From Beroe forskalii (Eukaryota > Ctenophora > Nuda > Beroida > Beroidae): DNA of 64,000 nt. The notes beneath the pieces are model-generated. The model saw only the letters and a program-made list of their open reading frames with translations. It searched no databases and was not told the DNA's origin. The position numbers and the translations under genes were made by a program. How positions within the stretch are numbered: position 1 is the first letter of the stretch; every line of letters starts with the position of its first letter. Of this stretch, positions 1-12,000 are shown in pieces. The DNA lies in assembly GCA_011033025.1 (NCBI GenBank), contig WFMF01000535.1, positions 49,264-113,263 on the forward strand, given 5' to 3'.

Positions 1-766
1 CACTTGGGCAGTGCCCAGGAAGAGGAAACGACTGTTTGGGTTAGCGGAGACGAATTACAAGCAAGCACTTTCTTACTTCAAGGGGAAGGTAAATGCGATA
101 TTTTCATGGGGTAACTGAAGACATTATCCAAACGCAAGCATATGTCAGATGTCTTGTTATGATTGATATCAGCCCCTTTTTTCACTCCTTAACTTGTCCT
201 ATGCCTTATGGCGATGATTAACCTTCCAATTTCTAAAATTCTGAAAATTCCTAGGGTTTGGAGTGCATTACACCCTGTGCAATGTACACTCAACACTGAT
301 GTATTTCTAGGGTTTGGAGTTGGAGTATATCCAAGCAGCGATGGAGTACGTGGGGTTGTTGCAGTACCTCTCCCCCACCCCCAACTCAGCCTTAGCCACC
401 TGCTGCAGCGTTCTCAGCAGTCTTAGACCCTTCCTACTGACCTATCACGAGCTAGCGTCAAGGTCACGTGATCACAGCGAGAAACAAGTGAAGATGTTAA
501 CTTTGCTGAAGGATCAAGTGCTCTCCTTGCTCAAGACCATCGTGATGTTGGCAAAGCAAGGAAAGCAAGTCAATGGGTTCCTCTGCGACACTAAGTCAGA
601 CAAACCCGAGGCCAGCAAGTCGCAGACTTCCAAACCACAGGATTTGGAGTTGCGCGATGCTAAGACGATGTACGCTCAAGCCCTGAGGGTCTTTCAGAAG
701 TTCGAGGTTGAGGATGGTATTCAGAACTTGCTTGATAGAGTGGTCGAAGTTTTATCTGTTCTGTGA
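1..766 (+). CDS. 3' end of an unrecognised helical protein (last two exons)
   Basis: The gene enters from the left edge. One exon ends at 88 (frame from base 2, reading ...LAETNYKQALSYFKGK) at a GTAAAT donor. The last exon runs 311-766, entered at phase 0 after TTTCTAG, and ends in TGA. The two parts join in frame to give about 180 residues that look entirely alpha-helical: ETNYKQALSYFKGKGLELEY near the start, and DAKTMYAQALRVFQKFEVED near the end. Both ends have the spacing of a three-helix bundle such as a MIT or TPR-like helical hairpin, but I cannot assign a family. No signal peptide or membrane segment is visible in this part. The 5' end lies outside the window, so the function stays unknown. 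Confidence 0.7.
250..321 (+). repeat. Duplicated splice acceptor (CTAGGGTTTGGAGT twice)
   Basis: The 14-mer CTAGGGTTTGGAGT occurs at 251-264 and again at 308-321. The second copy is the acceptor and first bases of the last exon of the leftmost gene. The upstream copy is therefore a second, decoy acceptor of identical sequence inside the intron. Confidence 0.75.
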
Positions 767-1398
767 GGGCATTGCTTTCGGTTCACTGCTGGTTTTATGA
801 ATGTTTTTAAGATCTTTAAAGTATTTATTTTAAGATAGACGTGATTTTGTGTACATTTAAATTTCCATTTATCCGTTATTTCACTATTTTGGCCTTTTGA
901 AAACCGTAATTTAAGGAGGACTGAAAAAGGTTACAAAAATTTAAAAACGGGGTCGATGGATAATTTAATTCACCATAATTGAGTGATAAAGGAATGACAT
1001 ACAAAATGTGAAATGATTACTCATAAAACCTCCTGGACAGGCTCCTAGAGGCTCAACACTTTAATCCATTCAATAAATTTTATTTACCAAAACATTATTT
1101 TCTGTGCCAAAACGTAACTTTTGTACCAAATTTGAATGTTTTTGTGTTGTTTACGTGACGCGCGCGGTCTGGAAGATGTTGAACAGCATCGTGCACGTGA
1201 ACGCAATTGCGCGCACTTGTAGAAATTAGGAGAATTTACCAGCATGTTCCACAATGATTGATTTTCCGGTGTCATGGTATGCCCTATGATCGCACGAGCA
1301 CTTTTCGGTGAAACATGGTGGAATAACGAATTAACTGTGAACATTGCGAGATTCGAACACTAGTCCTCGGAGTGAAAGTTTTACCATAACGGATTAAG
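767..1398. other. 3' flank and intergenic DNA
   Basis: AT-rich DNA after the stop of the first gene. It includes 3' UTR-like sequence but I see no canonical AATAAA close to the stop (AATAAA-like text occurs near 1072). No convincing gene is present; open frames here are short and lack codon structure. Confidence 0.5.
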
Positions 1399-1404
1399 CC
1401 TCTA

Positions 1405-1500
1405 AGCCTTAGCGTCGGTGGCTCAGAGCGGTAATCACCGTTGGTTACAAATAAAAAGTTTATCGGAAGATCCCTGGTTCAAACGACGATGGGTCGACTG
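1405..1500 (+). mobile_element. Possible tRNA-derived SINE head
   Basis: The segment has an A-box-like GGTGGCTCAGAGCGGTAA near 1420 and, about 60 bases on, a B-box-like GGTTCAAACGACG near 1477. That is the arrangement of an RNA polymerase III internal promoter. I do not see a foldable cloverleaf with a clear anticodon, so a SINE head is more likely than a tRNA gene. Weak call. Confidence 0.25.
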
Positions 1501-1598
1501 TTAATTACTTAAGATAAACACACCTTTTATTCGTGTATTTCAACTCTGGAGTCAGCAGATTTCAAGTCATTGATAATTCTTAATATTGGTATAACGCG

Positions 1599-2083
1599 TA
1601 TGTGTGCACATGGATCGATCGAAAGAGCACTTACACTTTTAAAGGAAGTAGTAGGGATTAACACAGCCGTTGGTCCACCCGAGAGCCACTGGATTGGTTA
1701 GTCCAATCTATAATACTGTTTCTGTTCCGCGTAGCGTATCCTGTCACCGGGGGCTGATCGGGAAATTGTCTTAGGAAGCTCCCAAGGTGTATTTTGAAGG
1801 AGTCCAGGTCGTGTATGATGTTAACAGTAGTTCTGGGTAGTTTATTCCACAGTTTTGCAGAGCGTGTACAGCAAATGAACTGTCAAGAAGGGTCTGGGCA
1901 GCTATTGTTGCAGTCTTGTGGAGAAATGGGATCTTGACTTTAATACCAAGTCTATTCTCGTAGAGCGCGCAAATATGAAATAACAGCGCGCGCGCAAAGG
2001 TGTAAATTTGCTTTTCATTGAAATTTGCACATTTTTTTTGACGAATCTTTCGATCGATCCATGTGCATTGTACACACATACGG
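1599..2083. mobile_element. Inverted-repeat bounded segment
   Basis: The left edge (TATGTGTGCACATGGATCGA, 1599-1618, continuing TCGAAAG) is repeated in reverse complement at 2046-2083 with a small gap. The ends enclose about 480 bp. A 166-codon open frame on the minus strand (1771-2271) crosses the right end and shows no recognisable domain, so I do not call it a gene. Confidence 0.4.
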
Positions 2084-2158
2084 GTAACAGCTAGGATTAT
2101 CGATAAGGTTAGATCATTTGAATTTTGTAACAAATACAATATCAAGTTATCTGCTAAC

Positions 2159-2383
2159 TCACCAGGCCACCCCCTTCCCTGGTATGTTGTTCCCCTATAG
2201 CTGTTCTTTGTAACCCTAAGCAAAAGGGGTAATATTATAAGCAAAAGTAATATCATAATCAAAACGAACATAAAACATAAGAAAATGATTGAAATCTCGG
2301 TAAGAATTGCTACGGCGGTGTTACATGTTACAAAGAACAGCTATAGGGGAACAACATACCAGGGAAGGGGTGGCATGGTGAGT
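2159..2383. mobile_element. Foldback element with 55-bp arms
   Basis: Bases 2159-2215 (CACCAGGCCACCCCCTTCCC...) recur as the reverse complement at 2327-2383, with about 110 bp between. Arm identity is high, as expected of a young non-autonomous inverted-repeat transposon. Confidence 0.6.
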
Positions 2384-2387
2384 TAGC

Positions 2388-2563
2388 GGGTGGGTGACAT
2401 CTCATCTCAGGTCATTTCATCTCAGGACACTTCATCTCCCTGTCCTGACCCTAACCATAACCGGAACTCTAACTCTAACCCAAACCCTAACCCAGACCCT
2501 AACCTTTGCGTAGAGTTGAAATATTGCGAGATAAAGTATCGTGAGATGAAATTTCCGTTCCCC
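2388..2563. mobile_element. hAT-like MITE with telomere-like core (copy 1)
   Basis: Ends are GGGTGGGTGACATCTCATCT and, inverted, GGGGAACGGAAATTTCATCT. Inside the ends are repeated ATTTCATCTCAGGAC blocks on both sides, and the core holds degenerate CCCTAA repeats. A second copy (15080-15258) is flanked by a perfect 8-bp target duplication, which defines the element ends and points to the hAT superfamily. No clear target duplication is visible around this copy. Confidence 0.65.
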
Positions 2564-3313
2564 ACACGGACAGCCTTTACCAGTGACAACTTATCCTAAA
2601 TATCCAGTCATGCAGTACCACAGAGGCTGAAGATTACGGGTCGTTTTGGGAAGTTCTGGGCCCCAATATGGCCCAAGAAGGCCGAAAAATAAAATTGATC
2701 AAATTTGATTTCCATCGACTGGAAAGTAATTATAATAGACATCCTAGGAAACATTCTGCGTGGTTTTTGCGTGAACTTGAAGTGTATCAGTATGCTAGTT
2801 ACGTTACGACTCTGCCTGATGTGTACTTGTGGAGTAGGCTAATCCAGTAATTGCTTGTAGTCCAGTAATTGCTTGTACTCCTCATTGTATACTCTCCTCG
2901 TTACTCCTTTACCTCGCAACCACCCCTCATCGTAGGTACGTTCCACCCTGTGTAAGAGTGCGTACTGTGTTCCATTCCACGCATTCTTGTGATTTTCTGG
3001 GGGTGGGGGAGGCCCCCTATCCCACCTACCCCCGGCCCTGTTATAGAGTTGTAGTATGCGCGGAATGCGCTCGGAAATGCATTTTAATCTACAAACCAGT
3101 ATAACGGATTTTTATGATCTTATGTATCGCAGTGTATTTTTATATAGACTACATTCACCTACATTTCGTTGCGTTTTTATCTCTCTGTGCAGTTAACTGA
3201 TAAGCGCATGTCACACACCATTAACAACTACAAGTCTTGCAAGTGACATATACTTGGAGTACAACTAGTAACTACATTGTAATACAAGTGTACATTGGAA
3301 AGCCTCTTCTGGA
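2564..3313. other. Intergenic DNA, no gene supported
   Basis: A 60-codon open frame at 2668-2850 has no recognisable motif or splice context. I see nothing else to report before the LINE fragment. Confidence 0.5.
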
Positions 3314-4803
3314 ATGGATCACTACTCTCTAGATAGAACACAGGACCTCTTGTTCGATGTGTCTACGATGCTGCATGAGTTTTCCCTCGAAACACAGTGT
3401 AAAGATATCAGTACAGTAGCGTCCGAAAGATTTGCGAGTGCAAAGTACAACAAAGAGGTATTATCAGTGTGGCTGGCAGAAACTTTGAAGCAACTAAAAC
3501 TGCTACGATGGATTGAAAGTGTCCACAGGAAAGATAGACGAGCTAAAAGAGGAAGTCATCAGCCTGCAGAAGCTGAAATTCAGAAACAAAGAAATTCAGA
3601 ACTAAGATGAGAAGTACGTACGGTACGTACTTTTAAATGAACCGTACTAGTACGTACTTTTTAAATCCTGGTGAAAAGTAAGTATAGGAAAATTCATGAA
3701 TTATATTGCTAAACGCGGGAAAAGACGGAGCATGCGGAACAAAGAATAAATGAGGCAAATTCTAGAACTCTGCTGAAGCGTTTTAGGGCGTGATTCACGT
3801 ACAAATGTGTGTAACAATAAGTATCGAACCTCCACAATAAATTTTGATTTTCAAGAAATATTGTTCAATCGTACGCCTGGTACGGGTACGTACTTTTCAA
3901 ATGGTCCGTACTAGTACGTACTTGTGGCCCGGTATCATACGTACTTCTCATCTTAGCTTCAGAAACAAAGAAAACAATTCGATGATGCTCAGAGTGAGAC
4001 GGTGGGAAAACTTCAGACTGCGCTTAAATCAGAGTTAAAGAACTACAGCGACGCTGTTACATCCAGTCTCAGTACTCAGGCCCCTAAAGTTTCAGCTAAG
4101 GAAATTGCTAGTGTCGTGAAGGATGTTGTGGCGACGGAGGACAGAAGCAGGAGCATTATCCTCTACGGTGTGAAGGAAGAGGAAAGTGAGGAGGTGGAAA
4201 AGACTGTGAGTGATGTGTTCACCAAGATGGGAGAGAAGCCCAGACATATATTTGGAATATATATTTAATGAATATAACTATTTATATTAATGTATAACCT
4301 TTTATAGGGTTTTCCTTTATGACCAAACTTGGAGTTTCTCTGGCTACTTACTTCAAGATCTCAGCTTATTTAACTAGCCCCGTATCGGGTTCTGTGGGAG
4401 ATTAGGCAAGACGACGGCAGACAGGCCCCGCCACATAAAGGTCTGCCTTACGAGCAGTGATGCAGCTACAAGACTCAGGAAAAGTGGGAAAAAGTTGAGA
4501 GATGTCCCAGCAACTCGAAACGTGTTCGTGGCACCGGACATGACCCCGGAGGAGAGAATGGAGCGGAAGAAGCTGGTGGAGCAGATGAAAGATAAGAAGA
4601 GTGCGACACCAGAGAAGCATTTCTACATCTACAAAGGCAGTATCAGGTGCAGTGACACAACCGCAACCCGCACAAAGACTGTACCCTCGACTGCTGCTCA
4701 TCCTGAAGGTGTCCTGTCAACATACTTCAAGTCGTTACTGAAAGAGGAGGAGAAAAATAAGAACTGTAGGTTGAGGACTCAAGCAAATGGCGTGAAATCT
4801 TGA
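3314..4803 (+). pseudogene. Broken LINE (non-LTR) ORF1-like sequence
   Basis: Open pieces on the plus strand line up as one decayed ORF1-type protein. First comes an N-terminal helical part at 3314-3530. Next is a coiled-coil stretch (IDELKEEVISLQKLKFRNKE) in another frame near 3531-3600, so there is a frameshift around 3510-3530. Downstream of a MITE the frame resumes with LQKQRKQFDDAQSETVGKLQ (from 3957), then RSRSIILYGVKEEE near 4150. After about 130 bp of unrelated AT-rich insert (4255-4388) it continues with LGKTTADRPRHIKVCL, LRDVPATRNVFV and PDMTPEERMERKKLVEQ up to 4803. The DRPRHIKV and DMTPEERMERKKL blocks are typical of ORF1 and RRM-like proteins of LINEs. The family name is inference. 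Confidence 0.75.
3602..3956. mobile_element. MITE inserted in the LINE ORF1
   Basis: The element has terminal inverted repeats CTAAGATGAGAAGTACGTA at 3602 and its complement at 3938-3956. Both ends also carry repeated GTACGTACTT blocks. TTCAGAA flanks it on both sides (3595-3601 and 3958-3964), so a 7-8 bp target duplication is likely. Removing the element rejoins the coiled-coil frame of the LINE protein, which shows that it landed after the LINE. Confidence 0.8.
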
Positions 4804-4982
4804 GCACGTTTCGCAGCCACGCATTTGTAGCGTTTTGAGTGTGTTTTCAAGTCAGACCGTTGTGCGACAACTTTGCTTACCAGGAACATTTTTATTTATG
4901 ATTATTCTATGTTTATATGTCTGACATTACGTTATATTGTAATTTGACATTGTATATTATATTTCTATTTCTATTTCTATAG
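4804..4982 (+). mobile_element. LINE 3' end with ATTTCT tail
   Basis: Downstream of the ORF1-like remnant the sequence TTTATATGTCTGACATTACG leads into a short ATTTCT tandem tail ending near 4982. The same 3' sequence and tail occur at 37378-37452, so this is the 3' terminus of a non-LTR family that ends in a microsatellite rather than poly(A). Confidence 0.65.
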
Positions 4983-5042
4983 CAATCATATAAGTCAAAG
5001 GAATGCTCATTTTTCCTTTTATCTTAGCCTCATTTGTTAGGC

Positions 5043-5128
5043 GGTTGATGACGTCATTATCTTAGCTTAGAGTGGAGAATTGATGACGTCATTATCATAG
5101 CTTAGAGTGGAAAATTGATGACGTCATC
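5043..5128 (+). repeat. CRE-like tandem repeat (TTGATGACGTCATTATC)
   Basis: Three copies of a roughly 36-bp unit, each with a perfect TGACGTCA palindrome, lie directly after the LINE tail. Related arrays occur at 63140-63335 and 63905-63970 at the other end of the window. Confidence 0.8.
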
Positions 5129-6089
5129 ATCACAGTTCCTCCTGGTGTGTTAACACGCCGCCTGGGTCTCTTGGTGTGTGGAATGTAGTACATTGCTATT
5201 GTTGCCCGATCTAATTACCGCACATAATAACAGTCTCCTGTTCCCGTGTGTGTTGGAACTCTGCCAAACTCTCCCCCTTTCTATGAGAACATAGCCCTTT
5301 CTTTTGTACATTTTCTGTTTCATTTTCCGAGATTTGTCATTGCTGAGTGCCTATGACTCTATGAGTATGATTTATGAACGCTGTGATTTTAAAACCCTAT
5401 TATTAAGAGATTTGATATGATTGCTTCATGCTCATAGCTTCATGCTATCATAGCTTATCCCTGGTTTAAATTTAAAAGATCTCCTGTATAATGAGATACA
5501 CTGCGTGTATAGCATTACAATAGAAGGATTTAGGATTGGTTAGTAGGGGCAGCCTCTCTCTCTAGGAGCTCTAGGCGGGATTAGGTTCTGTTAAAGTGAG
5601 AAGGGCCGTATTTGAATATGTACAATTAAAGGGCTCGTGAGAATATCATATTTATTGGTTGAACTAGTCGTTTTTCCGTTAAACTTTAGAACTATCTCTG
5701 AATCAAATTTTGTGATTGATAAGGGTTCTTTTTCTTTGTCTTCTTAATTCGATCATTCAATCTTGCTTCATCATTTTTCCCTCTTCAAGTTCATACTCAT
5801 AGCTTCATAGAGTGTGCTTTAACTGCTTTATCTTGGGTCCTGGATCCCACCATTGTGTGAAATGTCTGAATGCTGTAATTGAAGTATCTATTGCTCTACT
5901 GCTCATTTTAAAGCTTTCTGATCGCAGTAGGACAATGGTGCAGGCAAGATTGGGAACATGAATTGGACACTGAGTAACACTGATCCACACTGAGTAGTTA
6001 CAAGGAGACAAGGGTTAGGGATTGAACTGCACTGTACAGTAAGCACTGAACAGTGAGCACTGAACACTGGGCACTAACAGTGAGCAGAA
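5129..6089 (+). other. Upstream region of the death-domain gene
   Basis: No gene is seen. From 6025 to 6088 there is a degenerate run of CACTGAACAGTGAGCACTGA-like units ending just before the ATG at 6090, so the 5' UTR itself is repeat-like. The same type of CAGTG repeat is found at 63395-63645. Confidence 0.5.
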
Positions 6090-9000
6090 ATGAGTGAACT
6101 GAAGAGTTCCGGATCTCGGGATGATATCAACACTCTCCTAAACCAGATAAGAGGTAGGAGCACTTCTGTTGTCATGGTAACAGTGTAACCTTGGTAATAT
6201 GTGGTGATCTGTTATTATGGATACTATAGGGTGAAGTCTATGAATACTATTTGAATGAAGTCTGTGAGTTAAATGCACCTTCCCTGTTCACACATGTCAC
6301 CATTCTCTTTCCTAAAGCACACCCTTCCTTTTAGACATTGCAGATGAGAACAGGAAGACGTTGGATAATATAAAAGCAATTAAGCTGCGGAACGACGAAC
6401 TGGCGGCCATTTCAAAGGAGCTGCCGCCTCCAGACACTTCTTCACCGGAAATGTGAGAAATTTTATGTCTTATCTATTAACTGATAAACTGCTAAAAACG
6501 ATAACCTACAGCTTGATAAAAGATAGATGTCGATTTAGTTACCATGGCAATGTCGTTACTTTACTTCAGTTGCCATGGCAATGCCTGACGTCTGTACACT
6601 TCATTCATTAACCATGGCAATGCCTGTACACTTCATTTCAGTAACGAGATAAACATTCCTTACCACACGGCGCCTGCACCGGGGTTGACATCGGCTGAAA
6701 TCGAACTCAGAAGGAGCAAAGATGATCCCATCGAGATACCAGGTGATTGAAGTGGTGTCAGAGTAGAATGGTGTCAGAGCAAAGTGGTGCCAAAGCAAAA
6801 TGGTGTCAGAGCAAAGTGGAGACAGGATAGAGTGGTGTCAGTGTAGAGTGGTGTCAGAGCAAAGTGGTTTCAGAGTAGAGTGGTGTCAGAGCAGAGTGGT
6901 GTCAAAGTAGGATGGTGTCAGGGCGAAGTAGTGTCTGAGTATAGCGGTGTCAGAGAATCAGAGTAGATTGGTGTCAGAGCGAAGTGTTGTCAGAGTAGAG
7001 TATACTTATAGCGGTGTCAGAGTAGAGTTGTGTCAGATTAAGAAGCTTCGAGTCGACTTCGACTGGTGTCAGACCTTAGTGGTTTGGGTATCAGAGTATG
7101 GTGTCACAGTAGAAGTAGAACAGTTTTAGATTAAAGTGGTGTCAATGTAGAGAAGTCTCGCAATTAAAGTTTATCAAAGGTTAATGATTTCTGAATGGAA
7201 TTGTGTCCATAGCGTCTAAGCTAAATAGCTTTATTTATCACTTTTAGAACTAAAAACATATAATTTTAATCTTTAAACCAACTCTCCCCGGCTACTAGAT
7301 ACTGAGGCTGAGACTCCCAAAACAGAGAAAGCGGGGGGAGACGGGGAGGATCCTAGGAGTCCCACTGAGAGTGGTGAAAGTGAGATGGACCCAACCCACT
7401 CGAATGGTGAGGAGTGTGAGATGGACTCAACCCACTCTACTGGTGAGGAGTGTGAGATGGACTCAACCCACTCGAATGGTGAGGAAAGTGAGGAGGACTC
7501 TGATTCACCACTCCACACTTTTGAGGATGATGCGGCTTCTGATTCGTCACTGGAAGTTAATCTGCCTTCAGAACCACCGCTGCTTGCTCCTGATTATGAC
7601 GACAACCAATCAAACAACTCTACCAGAGGTGGGGACCAATCAGAGTGCGAGATGATTGATGACGAACAACCAATAGAAAGACAGGATGAGGAGGATTTTG
7701 GAGACAAGCCAGGGAAGGAACCTGGTGGTGTCGTACTCCCCTCTGAACCAGGCGATGTTTCCCCTCTGGAGGAGGAAGAAGCGCCCTCTGAAAGTGAGGA
7801 CTTCACTCCCCTGGAGGTGGTTCCACTGAGTGAGGCTGAAGAGGAAGACAGAGCAATGGCATCCTCTGAGGAAGAAGACAGAGCAATGGCATCCTCTGAG
7901 GAAGAAGACAGAGCAATGGCATCCTCTGAGAAAGCACCTGCAGGAGAGTTGAACTGTGAGCCAGAGGGGCAAATTCCGAGAGGGAGGAACAGGGGAAGGA
8001 AGAAGGGTGGAACTCCAGTCAGTGAGGGAAAGGAATCTGATACAGCACAGCAGCGCGGAGATGGCGAGGAGCCCATTCCAAAGGAAATTCCAGGAAATGG
8101 CCCTCACTCAAGGAACAGACGAGACCCAGCCGCAAAAGGAACCGAACTAGGCAAGGATGAGTCTCGTAAAGAACCAGGGTCTAGCAAGGATGAGCCTCGT
8201 AAAGTGCCAGGGTCTAGCAATGATGAGTCTCGTAAAGAACCAGGGTCTAGCAATGATGGGAAGGTTTCAGCACATGGCAATGATGGGTCTCGTAAAGGGG
8301 TCTTGATATCCCTGAAGATGTTTGTTTCTATGGAATCTGCATGTAACTCTATCTGTGATGTATGTTTCTATAGAATCTGTAACTATGGCAACATGATATT
8401 GTTACTACGGTAACTTGTGTAACCATGGTAACATGTGTAACCATGATAACATGTTTTCTAATGAGGAATGACTGCTACTCTACCCAAACAGTCTTTCTCT
8501 TCAGATCAATGATAATTCACTGATTCTTGTAGTTGTACGTTGTATTTTGGTGATGAAACTCATTAAGATGAAATTTCTTTCTGTGTCTTCAATCTACAGT
8601 CTATGAATTCTATATAGTTCTTTCATGATTATTTTAAATTTACATAATCATTAATCATGATATTTCCTGAACCACGAATAATTCTTTTCTTATAATTGTC
8701 CAACTCAAAACCCAATCCATATCATTTAACAATGCATGGTTCTTTCAGCGGGTTATACGGGAAACCTAGTCTTACACGAAAGTACAGAGTATACTTTTCA
8801 GAACTGATGATAACTGTTTATCTATACTTTTATCTTTATTTTCAACTCCTATTTCAGTAAAATATAGCGGGGTTGAAATTTGAATTGAACTCCGACAAAC
8901 GTCTCAATTCTCACTTTTCTGTAAATAACTGCACGGAGAAAACTCCAATTCCTCCAATAAATGTCCTTTCAGCTCTATATCAAGTGAGTCACCGCCTGTA

Positions 9001-12000
9001 TATTTGCAGATATCCCTGATGACGCCCCCGACCAATCAGCAGAGGAGATGCCTACAGTAGCAACGTGTGAAGTTGGGCCTCTGGAGTCTGCCTTGGAACC
9101 AGAAACCAGGAAAGAGAGGAGTGAGGAAGAAGGGACCATGGAACCAAAAACCAGGAAAGAGAGGAGTGAGGAAGAAGGGACCATGGAACCCACCATCCAG
9201 GGAGGAGATTAGAGAGAAAAGGAGGGAAAAGAGTGTGGAGAGAAAACGTTTGTCTTTTTGATATTTGGTATTTCTGTATTTTTACCCTAACCGGAACCCC
9301 ACCGCTCATGTAAACCTACGTTAACAAGGCTTCATTTACTCACGCCCTGATCGTCACCAGTGGGATGATAACAGTGTTCAATTTGCAGGGAAGCTGGAAG
9401 AAATGCGGAGGCGCAGGAGCGAGAGACGAAGTAAGAAGGATGAGACAGTGCCAACTGGCACAGTGCCAACTGGCACAGTGCCAACTGGCCCGGTGGATAC
9501 GCATTCCATCCAGCAGGAGACGCCTGATTACTCCGTGGAATACAGTAGGCAACTTCTCAATGATCTGAACTTCATTTTGTCATGAAATGTCACACGGAGC
9601 TGTAAAACATGGAAATTATTTCTCATGATGAAATATTTCTCATGAATCTACTGCCTAGAATGTGCAGCTCATGTTTCACTTGAGATAAAACATGTTCCTC
9701 GATGAGTGTGTTGCTGGTTTGAATAACTTCCACTTTAGGTGTTTCCTGTGTTGATACTCTATACAGAGACTTTATAAAGGAGTACTCTCTGGAGACCGAG
9801 TTCCTACCCCCTCCCTCCCCCTCCTCCTCCTCTTCCTTTTCTCCATCTCAATCTGCACAATCTCAGCCTGCAGAGCTGTTCCCACCTGAAGCATCCTACC
9901 ACCAGGGTAAATTTTAATCAGTTGCACTCATCCCTCGTCAGTATTTGGATTGACAATGTGTACCATTTCCCGTGCAATCAGTATCATTGGATTCTTCACA
10001 TTCCTAACTATGAATTCCTCCAGGAGCTCCTTTGCTGCGACAGAGCGCCCCTCAAAAGAGGGAAGATACTCCCAAACATCACATGCCGCAAACCGAGGAA
10101 CTCAGGAACTCGTTACCTAGCAACCAAGAACTCCGTAACCTCATACCCAGCAACGGGAAACGGCGCATTATTGTGGAAAAATGTCCTGATTGCGAGGGAA
10201 GAGGTGAATAGATGCTTCAGAAGTTGCATTACATTTCATTGACACCACGCCACTTACACCACTCAATTGACACCACTCATTTGAGCTTGGCACCGTATCA
10301 ATATGACAACACTCACTACTCTGACACCACATCTCTCTGAGACCATGTGTTACCATGGTAACGCAGGTCGCAGTTCACTTGGTCCGATTCTCCCAATTAC
10401 CATGGTAACACAGTTCACTTCGATTCTCCCAATTACCATGGTAACACAGTTCACTTTGTCAGACTGTCCCTGTTTCCATGGTAAAACAGTTCACTTTGTC
10501 AGACTTTCCCTGTTACCATGGTAACACAGTTCACTTTGTCAGATTCTCCCCCGGAGATTGAGATTCGAATAACTCGCCGGTCAAGGAGCTGCAGAAGATT
10601 CCGACCAGACTTGCACAAGGCCTCAGAAGATGCTCCGGATTTGAAGTCTGACAGCATGCTCAACACTCCAGGTAAATAAAGATGATGGGAATGTGTGCCT
10701 ATCTTAAACCTTTCCGCCAAGTTTCAATTTGAAGATCATAACATCATAAGGATTAGATGGAGAAATTCCAACATTTAGTATTTCCCATTCCTTAGTGAGA
10801 CCACTCTTTTGACTATTTACGAATTAACTCAGATGTGCCGGAGAGATCCAAATCCCCCTCTGAGATGGAGATTGAGCGACTGACCCTCAGACTGCAGGAG
10901 CTGAAGCAGGAAGTAAAGAGAGTCCTGAAGGTCCAGGAAACGAGCTACGAGTGAGTTATAGCTTTATAGGGTTTAATTTCATCATGAAATGAATATTAGT
11001 GAAATTCCTAGAAGTTTAACTCATGCAAGCTGTCATGTCATCATAAAGTCCCTTCCCAGACGTTGTCTGGCGATCGCGCGAAGGAGGCCAGGCACTGGCA
11101 ATGTCTGGCAAAGAGTACCCTGTTCCTTTAACAGTTGAATAGAGGTGTAAATCATATCTTATTCTTATAAGCAGTTTTCTGAAGTCACCTGTTCCTTTTA
11201 ACAGCAATTCTTCTCAGGAGGGACGGCAACATGTCCTCATCCCACCCTGAGTCTGAGTGTGGGAGAGTGTACCACCCCCAACTGGCAGAACAGCGCCCCC
11301 TCACCCTCTCCACCCACTCCCTCACCTCCTCCTCATCGGAGGAGAGTGAGGAGGAGGAGGAGGAGGAGGAGGAGGAGGAGGAGGATGGGCAAGTCACCAT
11401 GGAGGTGGAATCCCTCCCTGAGCATTACCAAGCTCCCCAGCCTGTCTACTCAATGGCTCTCAAACAGGTGCAATCTGCTCCTAACCTCCCGCCCCGCGAC
11501 CAATACGATCCTGAGTGTGATTCTGCTTACCATGGCTACCATGACCCCGGTTACCATGGTAACCATGGTTACCATGACAAGAAAAGGGAGGAGGAGCTGC
11601 TGACGCCGCCTCCCCGGGACATAACCCTGAGAAATGATTGCTTGTACGACCCTTTCCACATCGGCACTACCTACGTCGTGTTGTCCAGGCAGAACCACGG
11701 GAGGTTTAATTACGATGTGCCTGCGGACCCTGACAGAAAGTCACCAGCTCGCTCTTCTGCAGACCTGCCCTCTGAAAACTCACACTTCAAACCCCTCTCC
11801 TCCGCCCCACCCACTCCTTCTCTCAGCCCTGGGTCCCGCAGGAACTTATACCAGCCCAAGTCTCTCAACTCCAGCAGTCTCAGCTTGAGGGCTGATGTTT
11901 CCAGGGAAGACGAGAACATCAAAATGCCACCTTCACCAGCGCTGACATCTGCATCCTCTCCAACCCGTCCATCCCCTCTCCCGTCCACTCCTGTCCCATC

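Noticed and set aside
1405..1500. A genuine tRNA gene
   Set aside because: A and B boxes are plausible but the acceptor and anticodon stems do not pair, so only a tentative SINE call is kept.
1771..2271. Minus-strand frame of 166 codons as a gene
   Set aside because: Crosses the end of an inverted-repeat element and has no recognisable domain. Too weak.
2440..2505. A telomere or interstitial telomere remnant
   Set aside because: The CCCTAA tract is short and degenerate, and lies inside a MITE with defined ends.
7594..8107. Minus-strand frames of 155-160 codons
   Set aside because: Antisense shadows of the acidic coding exon of the death-domain gene.
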